Below, in pieces: positions 1-6,680 of a stretch of DNA of 6,680 nt. Each line of letters starts with the position of its first letter. Within the stretch, counting starts at the first letter, position 1. The notes under the pieces are model-generated. The model ran no database searches. It saw only the letters and a list, made by a program, of their open reading frames with translations, and had not been told where the DNA came from. The stretch comes from Gemmatimonadota bacterium (lineage in GTDB: Bacteria > Gemmatimonadota > Gemmatimonadetes > Gemmatimonadales > GWC2-71-9): NCBI GenBank assembly GCA_003221085.1, contig QHUD01000209.1, positions 1 to 6,680 on the forward strand. Reading direction: 5' to 3'. Position numbers and translations under genes: made by a program.

Positions 1-385
1 GCTCGCGCTCGCGGTCTGCATGCTGTCCCTGCTGGGCTTCCCCGGGACGGCGGGGTTCATCGGCAAGTGGTATATCCTCGTCGCCGCCACGGGCACGGGG
101 CAGCTCCCGCTCGCCGCGATTCTCGTCCTTACGAGCGTGATCTCCGCGGGCTACTATCTCCCTGTGATCATGGCGATGTACATGCAGCCCGAGCCGTTCG
201 AGCAGGCGCACGCCGGGATGCATGTCGGTCGGCTGGGAGGCGCCGTGGTGACCGTGTCGGTCGCCGGTTTGCTCTTCCTCGGCATTCGCCCGAATCGCCT
301 GCTCGACCTGGCGAAGACGAGCGGTGACGGGTTGCGCGCCGTCCCGGCGGTCACGACGGCGTCACCGGCACCGACCGGTCGCTGA
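1..385 (+). CDS. nuoN: NADH-quinone oxidoreductase subunit N, C-terminal part (5' end outside window)
   Basis: This is the last ~127 residues of an antiporter-like membrane subunit of respiratory complex I, which couples NADH oxidation and quinone reduction to proton pumping. The frame is open from base 2 and stops at TGA 383-385. Near the start it reads M-L-S-L-L-G-F-P-G-T-A-G-F-I-G-K-W-Y, the conserved NuoN/ND2 segment. The lysine of F-I-G-K is probably the functional TM12 lysine (Lys395 in E. coli NuoN, numbering from memory). Two further hydrophobic segments follow: one around L-P-L-A-A-I-L-V-L-T-S-V-I-S-A-G-Y-Y-L, and one at V-V-T-V-S-V-A-G-L-L-F-L-G. A polar tail rich in Ala, Pro and Thr ends the protein. 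The S-A-x-Y-Y-L signature favours NuoN over NuoM or NuoL. NuoN is often the last gene of the nuo operon, which fits the switch to unrelated genes downstream. Confidence 0.93.
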   Translation, partial: LALAVCMLSLLGFPGTAGFIGKWYILVAATGTGQLPLAAILVLTSVISAGYYLPVIMAMYMQPEPFEQAHAGMHVGRLGGAVVTVSVAGLLFLGIRPNRLLDLAKTSGDGLRAVPAVTTASPAPTGR

Positions 386-398
386 CGCCGGGGCCTCC

Positions 399-1775
399 AT
401 GACGCTGCCCGCCGCCATCTTTCGCGAGTACGACATCCGCGGCATCGTGGGCGACCAGCTCACGCCGGAGGTCGCCCGCGCCATCGGCCAGGCGATCGCG
501 ACGCTCGGCTGGGAGCGTCTGGGGCGCGCCCCCCGGCTCGCCGTGGGGCGGGACAACCGTCCCTCCGGACCCGGGCTCGCGCACGGCCTGCTCTCCGGCA
601 TAGAGGCCGTGGGCGGCCACGGCGTGGACGTGGGCGAGCTGCCGACGCCGGCGCTCTACTTCGCAACCCATGTCCTCAACGTGGACGGCGGCGTGCAGGT
701 GACCGGCTCGCACAATCCGCCGGAGTTCAACGGCTTCAAGTGCGTCCTCGGTGGTGAAGCAGTTGCCGGCGCGGACATCCAGGGTCTGCGGCGTCTCATC
801 GAGGAAGGACGCACCCCCGGCCGCCCCGGCGGCGGGCGCAGTGAGGAGAGTTCGGTCCTGCCCCGCTATCGGGACGCGATCGTGCAGCGCAACGGCCCGC
901 TGCCTCGTACGGTCAAGGTCGTGGTCGATTGCGGCAACGGCGTGTCGAGCCTCATCGCGGTGGACACGCTCCGGCGCGTGGGCGCCGACGTCGTCGCGCT
1001 GTTCTGCGAGTCCGACGGTACGTTCCCGAACCATCATCCCGATCCCACGGTGGTCGAAAATCTGCGCGACCTGCAGGCGGCGGTGCGTCGCGAGGGGGGA
1101 GAGCTCGGCATCGCTTTCGACGGCGACGGCGACCGTATCGGCGCCGTGGACGAGCAGGGGCGCCCGGTGTTCGGGGATCAGCTGCTCGTACTGCTCGGCC
1201 GCGACCTCGCGCGCCGCATGGGTCCGGGCCACGCCGTGATCTTCGACGTCAAGTGCTCCGAGGTGCTGCCGCGCGAGCTGGCGCGGGTGGGCCTCGTGCC
1301 CACCATGTGGAAGACCGGGCACTCCCTCATCAAGCAGAAGATGAAGGACAGCGGCGCACCGCTCGCGGGCGAGATGAGTGGCCACATGTTCTTCGGCGGC
1401 GACTGGTACGGTTTCGACGACGCCCTGTTCGCCGCGGCTCGCTTGCTGCGCTACGTGGCGGAGCAGGGAGGGCCCCTTTCGCGGCTCCTGGCCGACCTGC
1501 CCGCCACCGTGGCCACGCCCGAGCTGCGGGTCGACTGCCCCGACGAGCGGAAATTCGAGATCGTACAGCGTGCCGCGCGGCACTTCGCCGCCAAGTATCC
1601 CGTGTCCACGCTCGACGGCGTGCGGATCACGTTCGCGCAAGGGTGGGGACTGTTGCGGGCATCGAATACCCAGCCGGTGCTGGTGCTCCGCTTCGAAGCG
1701 GCCACCGCGGCGGCGCTCGCTTCCTACAGGACCGAAGTCGAGAGCTGGCTCGCCGCTCAGAGCCCGGGCGCGTGA
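399..1775 (+). CDS. manB: Phosphomannomutase/phosphoglucomutase (AlgC-type alpha-D-phosphohexomutase)
   Basis: Interconverts mannose-6-P and mannose-1-P, and probably glucose-6-P and glucose-1-P, in the cytoplasm, feeding GDP-mannose and UDP/dTDP-glucose for surface polysaccharides. The protein is 458 residues; Pseudomonas AlgC is about 463. All four active-site loops are present: the phosphoserine loop T-G-S-H-N-P with Ser104; the Mg loop D-G-D-G-D-R at 241-246; the K-T-G-H-S segment at 305-309 with the sugar-specificity loop G-E-M-S-G-H at 324-329; and the phosphate-binding R-A-S-N-T at 420-424. These match AlgC almost position for position, so it is probably an active dual-specificity enzyme. 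ATG 399 is chosen because homologues begin just before F-R-E-Y-D-I-R-G; the in-frame ATG at 324 would add 25 Arg-rich residues inside nuoN. It starts 13 bases after nuoN and overlaps the next gene by GTGA. The upstream GGGG is only a weak ribosome site. The symbol could equally be algC or pgm; sugar preference cannot be read from the sequence. Confidence 0.95.
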   Translation: MTLPAAIFREYDIRGIVGDQLTPEVARAIGQAIATLGWERLGRAPRLAVGRDNRPSGPGLAHGLLSGIEAVGGHGVDVGELPTPALYFATHVLNVDGGVQVTGSHNPPEFNGFKCVLGGEAVAGADIQGLRRLIEEGRTPGRPGGGRSEESSVLPRYRDAIVQRNGPLPRTVKVVVDCGNGVSSLIAVDTLRRVGADVVALFCESDGTFPNHHPDPTVVENLRDLQAAVRREGGELGIAFDGDGDRIGAVDEQGRPVFGDQLLVLLGRDLARRMGPGHAVIFDVKCSEVLPRELARVGLVPTMWKTGHSLIKQKMKDSGAPLAGEMSGHMFFGGDWYGFDDALFAAARLLRYVAEQGGPLSRLLADLPATVATPELRVDCPDERKFEIVQRAARHFAAKYPVSTLDGVRITFAQGWGLLRASNTQPVLVLRFEAATAAALASYRTEVESWLAAQSPGA

Positions 1776-4255
1776 AGCCCGTCGTCCGCCGCCGGGCGCT
1801 GCTCGTCGGAGTCGGACTGCTGGTTGCGGTGCTGGTGGGCGGGCGCTGGGTCGCCCTCGAGACGGCCGAGCGCGCCTGGGGGGCGAGCCTGCCGGGCGGC
1901 AGTGCGTACCTCACGGCCCGGGACTTCGCCCGCCTGGTCTCGGGCCTGCTGCTCGTCGGCGCAATCGCCTGGGGCACGGCGAACCTCCTGTTCGTCTACC
2001 GCTCGATCGGGTCCATGCAGCTGTCTCGCCGGCTCGGGGACCTGGAGATCGTCGAGGCGGTCCCGCAGCCCCTACTGCTCGCCGGCACGATCGCGTGCGG
2101 TCTGCTGTTCGGATTCCTGCTGACGCTCGGCACCGGGGGATGGTGGATGCCGGCGGCGCTCGCCTCACGCCCGCCGACCTTCGGCATCGCGGACCCCGTG
2201 CTCCAGCGGGACCTGGGCTTTTACCTGGGACAGCTGCCCTGGACCGAACGGCTGCGGGAACTCGCGCTGGCGGCGGTGTGCGCCGCCACGGTCGTCGTCG
2301 CGCTGCTCTACCTGGGAATCGGCTCGCTGCGGTTCCGTCGCTGGCTCCCCTACGCGAACGCCCACGCCCGGGCGCACGTCGGCGTACTGCTCGCGTTGCT
2401 GGCGCTCACGCTCACCTGGGGCGCCCTGCTGGACCCCGCGGAAAGCGTCGCCGGACTGCACGGAGCGCTCACGCGTCGCGCGCTCGACGCGCGTCTTGCC
2501 GCCGCGCCGATCGTCGCGGGCGTGGGCGTCGCGACGACTGTCGTGAGCCTGGTGTGGGGGTTGCGAGAGAAGCCGCTGCTGCTCGTGACGGGATGGGGGG
2601 CCCTGGTCGCCGCGTCGTTGCTCGGATTCGCCATCGTTCCTGCCTCCCTGGCGAGCGCGGGACGAAATGCCGCCGATCCCGACACTGCCCTCACCGCCGA
2701 GCGGCAGCGGCTCGAGGGGCTCGCATTCGGCGTCACGACGCTCGTGGAGCGCGCGCCGCCGGGCTTCCCGAGCCCCGAGGTGGCCGCAACGGCCGTGCCC
2801 ATGTGGGACGGACAGCGGGTCCTCGCGGCAGCCGCCTCCCGCCGAAGTCTCATCCGCCCGCAATCGACGCCCACGGCCGCGGGTCTCTCGGCACATTCGT
2901 TCGGCGACGCACGAGCCACCTGGCTCGTGGCCCTCCGGCCCGACCTCGACAGCCTCGCGCTCAGGCAGCCGCCGCCCGGGTGGGACGCGATCCACCGCGG
3001 GGCGTCGGCCCGCGTCGGGCGACCGGTCGCGGCGGTCGAGGACGACACGGTCCTCACATTCGCCCCGGTCGCGACGCGCGATTCCACCATGTGGTTCGGC
3101 CCGCGGTTCACCGAGTTCGCGGTCGCGACCGCGGACACCTGGCCGGCGCTGCGGCAGTCGGGAATCGCGCTGGCGGGGTGGTGGCGCCGGACCGCGCTCG
3201 CGTGGGCTCTGCAAAGCCCCGCGCTGGCGCGCCGCGAGACGGACGGGCTCGTCCTCCTGTGGCGGCGGGACGTCCTGGAGCGACTCGGGCGGCTGGCGCC
3301 GTTCGCTACGTTCGACGCCGCCGTTCCAGTGCTCGCCGACAGCGCGCTGTGGTGGGTGGCGTACGGGTACTTCGCAGGGGAGGCGTTTCCGCTCGCCCGG
3401 CCGGTGGACGACGGCGGCCGCGACTCGGTGCGGTACCTGCACGCCGGCGTCGTCGGCGCCGTGAATGCCGCCACCGGGGACACGCGGCTGTACCTCCCCC
3501 CGGGGGCCGACTCGCTCGCCGCCGCGTGGGCGAGACTCCTCGCGCCGCTGATCCGACCGCTCGACAGCCTGCCCCCGGCCCTGCGCTCGCAGCTCCCGTT
3601 CCCGGGGCGCGCATTCCGCGCGGCCACGGCGCTCGTGGAGCGCTGGCGCAGTGACACGACGACCTGGAGCGCGCGACCCAGGGACCCCTTCGAGATTGTG
3701 GCGCCCACGATCGACGGCTCGGCGGAGCCGCACCGCGTGTGGATGGCCCAAGGGTTCGAGGCCGGCAGCACGCTCGCCGTGCTCGTGGCCGCGACGATGA
3801 CCCCCGACGGTCCACAGGTGTGGAAATGGCGGCCGGGCACCGCACGACTGCCGCCGCTGCTCGTCGGCTCCCCCAACACGACCGCGCCGGGCGTCCCCCG
3901 GCTCTGGACCGTCGCCCGCGCCCTTTTCTCCGAGCAAGCGTTGTTCACGCAAGCCCCCGCCGGGGGTCCGCCCACCGGCATCGACACGGTGTTTCTCTCG
4001 TGGGGAGACCACCGCGGGCAGGGCAGGAGCGTCACCGCCGCCCTCCACAGCCTGCTGGCTTCCAGTGGCGAGGCGCGCTCACCCGCCGACACGGCGCTCG
4101 CCGCGCGGTGGCGGCGGGCGCAACAGCTCGCGGCGCAGGCCGACGCGGCCCTCGCCGCGGGCGACTTGGAGCGCTTTGGCCAGTTGTATGCCCAATTGAA
4201 GGAGCTGCTCGGGCTGGGGCGTCGCAAGCTTGCTCCGACCCCCGAGCGCCGCTAG
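1772..4255 (+). CDS. UPF0182-family integral membrane protein, divergent short form, function unknown
   Basis: An 827-residue membrane protein of the UPF0182 family, for which I know no established function. About seven hydrophobic helices fill the N-terminal third, near residues 9-24, 52-75, 98-122, 160-186, 202-222, 243-265 and 267-293. The family signature between helices 3 and 4 is clear: F-G-I-A-D-P-V-L-Q-R-D-L-G-F-Y at 137-151, followed by Q-L-P-W at 154-157. A large soluble region follows, probably outside the membrane. It holds W-F-G-P-R-F-T-E-F at 441-449, R-R-T-A-L-A-W-A-L-Q-S-P at 472-483, R-R-D-V-L-E-R-L-G-R-L-A-P-F at 497-510, and L-W-W-V-A-Y-G-Y at 525-532. The C-terminus has an Ala-rich helix ending in a G-D-L-E-R-F-G-Q-L-Y pattern typical of the family. 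Many members run to 900-1000 residues, so this is a short form. GTG 1772 overlaps the mutase stop as GTGA. The frame stays open far upstream, but that stretch is a shadow inside the mutase gene. Confidence 0.85.
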   Translation: MKPVVRRRALLVGVGLLVAVLVGGRWVALETAERAWGASLPGGSAYLTARDFARLVSGLLLVGAIAWGTANLLFVYRSIGSMQLSRRLGDLEIVEAVPQPLLLAGTIACGLLFGFLLTLGTGGWWMPAALASRPPTFGIADPVLQRDLGFYLGQLPWTERLRELALAAVCAATVVVALLYLGIGSLRFRRWLPYANAHARAHVGVLLALLALTLTWGALLDPAESVAGLHGALTRRALDARLAAAPIVAGVGVATTVVSLVWGLREKPLLLVTGWGALVAASLLGFAIVPASLASAGRNAADPDTALTAERQRLEGLAFGVTTLVERAPPGFPSPEVAATAVPMWDGQRVLAAAASRRSLIRPQSTPTAAGLSAHSFGDARATWLVALRPDLDSLALRQPPPGWDAIHRGASARVGRPVAAVEDDTVLTFAPVATRDSTMWFGPRFTEFAVATADTWPALRQSGIALAGWWRRTALAWALQSPALARRETDGLVLLWRRDVLERLGRLAPFATFDAAVPVLADSALWWVAYGYFAGEAFPLARPVDDGGRDSVRYLHAGVVGAVNAATGDTRLYLPPGADSLAAAWARLLAPLIRPLDSLPPALRSQLPFPGRAFRAATALVERWRSDTTTWSARPRDPFEIVAPTIDGSAEPHRVWMAQGFEAGSTLAVLVAATMTPDGPQVWKWRPGTARLPPLLVGSPNTTAPGVPRLWTVARALFSEQALFTQAPAGGPPTGIDTVFLSWGDHRGQGRSVTAALHSLLASSGEARSPADTALAARWRRAQQLAAQADAALAAGDLERFGQLYAQLKELLGLGRRKLAPTPERR

Positions 4256-4266
4256 GTTGCGCCGCC

Positions 4267-5235
4267 GTGAACGCCGGTACCATTGTGATCGCGCTGGGCG
4301 GCAACGCCGTCGCCCCGCCGGGGGAGCGGCCCACCATCTCCAACCAGTTCCGCCACACCCGGGCGAGCCTCGCGCCGATCGTGGATCTGGCGCGTGAGGG
4401 GTGGCGCATCGCGCTGGTCCACGGCAACGGCCCGCAGTTCGGCGACGAGCTGGCCCGCAACGAAATCGCCGCCGACCAGGTGGAGCCGCTGCCGCTGGGC
4501 GTGCTCGTGGCCGCGACCGCCGGCTGGATGGGCTACATGATCCAGCAATCGCTGCAGAACGCGCTGGCCCGCGCCGGCGTCGCTCGCCAGGTCGTCACGC
4601 TCATTACGCAGACGCTGTGCGATCCGCACGACCCCAACCTGCGCAGTCCCACCAAGCCGATCGGCCACGCCCTCGATCCGGTGCGCGTGGCGCGACTCCA
4701 GGCGCGCGGCGTTCCCGTGAAGCAAGAGCAGCCGGGCCGGTGGCGACGACTCGCCCCGAGCCCGAGACCGAGCGCGGTGGTCGAGCGGGAGATGATTCAC
4801 CACCTCGTCGCCGCCGGGCACATCGTGGTCGCGTGTGGCGGGGGCGGGCCGCCCGTGTACGACGACCCGGCCCTGCGCCTCGAGGGGCTGGATGCGGTCG
4901 CCGACAAAGACCGTGTGGCGGCGATCCTCGGCCGGGAGATCGCCGCCGACGTGCTGCTGATCCTCACGAACGTGGACGCGGTGTACCACGCCTTCGGTAC
5001 GCCGCAGCAAAAGGCCATCCGCCACTTGAGCCTCGCGCAGGCGGACCACCTGCTCGCCGGAAAGGAGCTCGGCACCGGCAGCATGCGACCGAAGGTCGAA
5101 GCCGCGGCCGACTTCGTCCGCGCGGCCGTGGCAGAGCGAATCGTCGAGCCGCGCGCCATCGTTGCCGACCTGTCCCAGGGACTCGCGGCGTTGCGGGGCG
5201 AAGCCGGCACCACTATCACGCGGGATGGAACGTGA
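4267..5235 (+). CDS. arcC: Carbamate kinase
   Basis: Catalyses carbamoyl phosphate + ADP = carbamate (to NH3 and CO2) + ATP, a cytoplasmic substrate-level phosphorylation. The 322-residue length fits the family (about 310-320). Amino-acid-kinase-fold motifs appear in order: I-A-L-G-G-N-A at 8-14; H-G-N-G-P-Q at 52-57; K-P-I-G at 130-133, with a lysine implicated in catalysis; V-E-R-E at 172-175; G-G-G-G-P-P-V at 191-197; D-A-V-A-D-K-D with Lys214; I-L-T-N-V-D at 232-237; G-S-M-R-P-K-V-E-A around 271-279; and G-T-T-I near the end. The H-G-N-G-P-Q, K-P-I-G and V-E-R-E set separates it from acetylglutamate and UMP kinases. GTG 4267 places the first strand right at the N-terminus, as in homologues; a weak AGG at 4254-4256 overlaps the preceding stop. 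It lies 11 bases after the UPF0182 gene and overlaps sucC by GTGA. No arginine deiminase, ornithine carbamoyltransferase or ureidoglycolate gene is in view, so its carbamoyl phosphate source is unknown. Confidence 0.94.
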   Translation: MNAGTIVIALGGNAVAPPGERPTISNQFRHTRASLAPIVDLAREGWRIALVHGNGPQFGDELARNEIAADQVEPLPLGVLVAATAGWMGYMIQQSLQNALARAGVARQVVTLITQTLCDPHDPNLRSPTKPIGHALDPVRVARLQARGVPVKQEQPGRWRRLAPSPRPSAVVEREMIHHLVAAGHIVVACGGGGPPVYDDPALRLEGLDAVADKDRVAAILGREIAADVLLILTNVDAVYHAFGTPQQKAIRHLSLAQADHLLAGKELGTGSMRPKVEAAADFVRAAVAERIVEPRAIVADLSQGLAALRGEAGTTITRDGT

Positions 5236-6371
5236 ATCTCCATGAATACCAGGCGCGCGACATCTTGCGGCGGCACGGCATCCCCGTGCCGCCCGGGGAG
5301 GTCGCGACGACCGTCGCCGAGGCCCGCGCGATCGCCGTGCGGCTCGGGGGCGGCCCCGTGGTGGTGAAGGCCCAAGTGCACGCGGGCGGGCGGGGCAAGG
5401 CCGGCGGCGTGAAGCTCGCGGCGAACGCGGACGAGGCCGCCGCGCATGCGGCCAAGATCCTGGGCATGACGATCAAGAGCCTGACGGTGCGCCAGGTGCT
5501 GGTGGCGCCCGCGGCCGACATCGCGTCCGAGAGCTACGTAGGCATCATCGTCGACCGGACGTCACAGCGTCCCGTGCTGATGGTGAGCGCGGCCGGCGGG
5601 ATCGACATCGAGGAGGTGGCGGCCAAGACGCCGGAGAAGATCCACCGGCTGGCGATCGACCCGCGCTACGGCCTGCTCCCGCATCAAGGACTGGGGCTCG
5701 CGTTGACCCTCTACCGCGACATCGCGCAGGCGCGTGCCGCGGCGGACATCATGCAGCGCCTGTATACGGCTTTCTACGCCGTGGGCGCATCGCTCGCGGA
5801 GATCAATCCACTCGCCACCACGCGCGACGGCGCGGTCGCCGCCCTCGATGCCAAGATTGTGATCGACGACAACGAGCTCGAGCGCCGGCCGGAGATCGCA
5901 GCCCTGCGCGACTCGAGTGCCGATGCGCCCTCCGAAGTCGCCGCACGCGAGGCGGGGCTCACCTTCATCAAGCTCGACGGCACCGTGGGGTGCTGCGTGA
6001 ACGGCGCCGGACTCGCGATGGCGACGATGGATCTGGTGAAGTATTACGGCGGCGAGCCGGCCAACTTCCTCGACATTGGTGGCAGCTCCAACCCGCAGAA
6101 GGTCGTCAGCGCCCTCCGGATTATCACGGCAGACCCGAGCGTCCGAGCCATCTTGTTCAATATCTTCGGAGGCATTACGCGGGGCGACGACGTGGCCAAC
6201 GGGATCGTTCAGGCCACGAGCGGATTTCCGCTCAAGGTACCGCTCGTCATCCGACTGACGGGCACCAACCAGGAGCTGGGGGTCCAGATCCTCACGCAGG
6301 CGGGCTTCTCGGCGCTCACCGATATGGACGAAGCGGTGAAGCAAGCCGTCGCCCGGGCGAGGGCCGCGTGA
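5232..6371 (+). CDS. sucC: Succinyl-CoA synthetase (succinate-CoA ligase) subunit beta
   Basis: The nucleotide- and succinate-binding beta subunit of the TCA-cycle enzyme converting succinyl-CoA + NDP + Pi to succinate + CoA + NTP; it works with SucD, encoded next. It has 379 residues, against 388 in E. coli. The ATP-grasp domain starts with N-L-H-E-Y-Q-A and carries V-V-V-K-A-Q-V-H-A-G-G-R-G-K-A-G-G at 43-59 (Lys46 and the glycine-rich loop). E-I-N-P-L at 190-194 contains the Glu equivalent to E. coli Glu197-beta and the metal-ligand Asn192; Asp206 in D-A-K-I is the second metal ligand. The ligase domain has V-N-G-A-G-L-A-M-A-T-M-D from 256, E-P-A-N-F-L-D-I-G-G, and N-I-F-G-G-I-T-R-G-D from 310. 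The last differs from the usual Cys by Gly318. GTG 5232 overlaps the arcC stop as GTGA, and the nearby ATGs at 5225 and 5242 are out of frame. Nucleotide preference (ATP or GTP) cannot be settled by eye. Confidence 0.97.
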   Translation: MNLHEYQARDILRRHGIPVPPGEVATTVAEARAIAVRLGGGPVVVKAQVHAGGRGKAGGVKLAANADEAAAHAAKILGMTIKSLTVRQVLVAPAADIASESYVGIIVDRTSQRPVLMVSAAGGIDIEEVAAKTPEKIHRLAIDPRYGLLPHQGLGLALTLYRDIAQARAAADIMQRLYTAFYAVGASLAEINPLATTRDGAVAALDAKIVIDDNELERRPEIAALRDSSADAPSEVAAREAGLTFIKLDGTVGCCVNGAGLAMATMDLVKYYGGEPANFLDIGGSSNPQKVVSALRIITADPSVRAILFNIFGGITRGDDVANGIVQATSGFPLKVPLVIRLTGTNQELGVQILTQAGFSALTDMDEAVKQAVARARAA

Positions 6372-6680
6372 GCATCTTCGTCGATCAGCAGACGCGCCTC
6401 GTGGTGCAGGGCATCACCGGTCGCGACGGCTCGTTCCACACGCGCCAGATGATCGGCTACGGCACCAAGGTGGTGGCCGGGGTCACGCCCGGCAAAGGCG
6501 GACAGCTATTCGACGGCGTGGTCCCGGTGTTCGACACCGTCGCCGACGCGGTGCGCGAGACCCGCGCCAACACATCCGTGATCTACGTCCCGGCCGCGGT
6601 CGCCGTCTCGGCGGTCTTCGAGGCCGCGGATGCCGGGATCCTGCTGATCGTCTGTATCACGGAGGGAATCCCGGTCCTGG
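6368..6680 (+). CDS. sucD: Succinyl-CoA synthetase subunit alpha, N-terminal part (3' end outside window)
   Basis: The CoA-binding alpha subunit, which also carries the phosphohistidine of the catalytic cycle; it partners SucC from the gene just upstream. The first 104 residues are visible and the frame is open to the window end. The Rossmann-type CoA-binding domain shows V-V-Q-G-I-T-G-R-D-G-S-F-H at 12-24, with the G-x-T-G-x-x-G-x-F-H pattern. It then shows Y-G-T-K-V-V-A-G-V-T-P-G-K-G-G at 31-45, V-I-Y-V-P-A at 71-76, and I-T-E-G-I-P at 97-102, where sequence runs out. The phosphohistidine would lie beyond the window. GTG 6368 forms a GTGA overlap with the sucC stop, and GAGGG at 6359-6363 is a plausible, closely spaced ribosome site. 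The order sucC-sucD with overlap suggests 1:1 coupled synthesis. Confidence 0.97.
   Translation, partial: MSIFVDQQTRLVVQGITGRDGSFHTRQMIGYGTKVVAGVTPGKGGQLFDGVVPVFDTVADAVRETRANTSVIYVPAAVAVSAVFEAADAGILLIVCITEGIPVL

Noticed and set aside
372..381. Ten-base perfect palindrome (CGACCGGTCG) at the end of nuoN as a possible operator or terminator
   Set aside because: It is short, lies in coding sequence, has no loop or T-tract, and is expected by chance at this GC content.
351..1640. 429-codon minus-strand open frame opposite the phosphohexomutase
   Set aside because: It is a shadow frame: its His/Arg/Gly-rich product lacks domains, while the + strand encodes every active-site loop of the mutase.
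929..1771. Possible N-terminal extension or fusion of the UPF0182 protein upstream of 1772
   Set aside because: The frame is open, but the residues are Arg/Gly/Ala shadow sequence inside the mutase gene. The first membrane helix begins just after GTG 1772, as expected for the family.
1378..3654. 758-codon + strand open frame spanning the mutase/UPF0182 junction
   Set aside because: Its Arg/Pro/Ala-rich translation has no family motif and overlaps two well-supported genes in other frames, so it is a GC artefact.
3954..3966. C-run/G-run inverted repeat in the UPF0182 gene that could form a small hairpin
   Set aside because: It has a five-base stem, lies mid-gene, is not followed by T residues, and similar C/G runs occur elsewhere in the gene (for example 3496-3506).
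2165..4227. Two very long minus-strand open frames (about 625 codons each) opposite the UPF0182 gene
   Set aside because: Their translations are low-complexity Arg/Gly/Ala/Pro sequence with no recognisable motif. Long antisense frames are expected where GC is high and stop codons are rare; the + frame carries the family signatures.
4257..4259. TTG as an alternative start for carbamate kinase
   Set aside because: It is out of frame with the kinase; GTG 4267 is in frame and gives the usual short lead into the first beta strand.

Overview
This window is a GC-rich (about 70% by eye), fully coding stretch of bacterial chromosome. Six genes lie head to tail on the + strand: the 3' end of nuoN, an AlgC-type phosphomannomutase/phosphoglucomutase, a UPF0182-family membrane protein, a carbamate kinase (arcC), sucC, and the 5' end of sucD. 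Nothing in it points to transfer: there is no transposase, integrase, tRNA, CRISPR array or repeat, and composition looks uniform. No gap between genes exceeds 13 bases, so no internal promoter or terminator is visible.

The organism looks like a free-living bacterium with complex I and an ADP/GDP-forming succinyl-CoA synthetase. The high GC and the divergent, shortened UPF0182 protein suggest a lineage such as Gemmatimonadota. That is an inference from memory of gene families, not a demonstrated placement.

Layout: 1-385 is the C-terminal end of the NuoN subunit of NADH:quinone oxidoreductase. After 13 bases, 399-1775 encodes a phosphohexomutase with all four active-site loops intact. It overlaps by four bases (GTGA) with 1772-4255, a seven-helix UPF0182 protein of unknown function with a large region after the helices, probably extracytoplasmic. 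After 11 bases, 4267-5235 encodes carbamate kinase, which overlaps sucC (5232-6371) by GTGA. sucC overlaps sucD (6368 to the window end) in the same way. All four starts after the mutase are GTG.

Functionally the window is a housekeeping run. It joins respiration (complex I), sugar-phosphate supply for surface polysaccharide (phosphohexomutase), an uncharacterised envelope protein, and two substrate-level ATP-forming enzymes (carbamate kinase and succinyl-CoA synthetase). Tight packing suggests co-transcription, with translational coupling at the three overlaps. I do not see an undescribed multi-gene system. The least explained items are the divergent UPF0182 protein and the orphan carbamate kinase coupled to sucCD.
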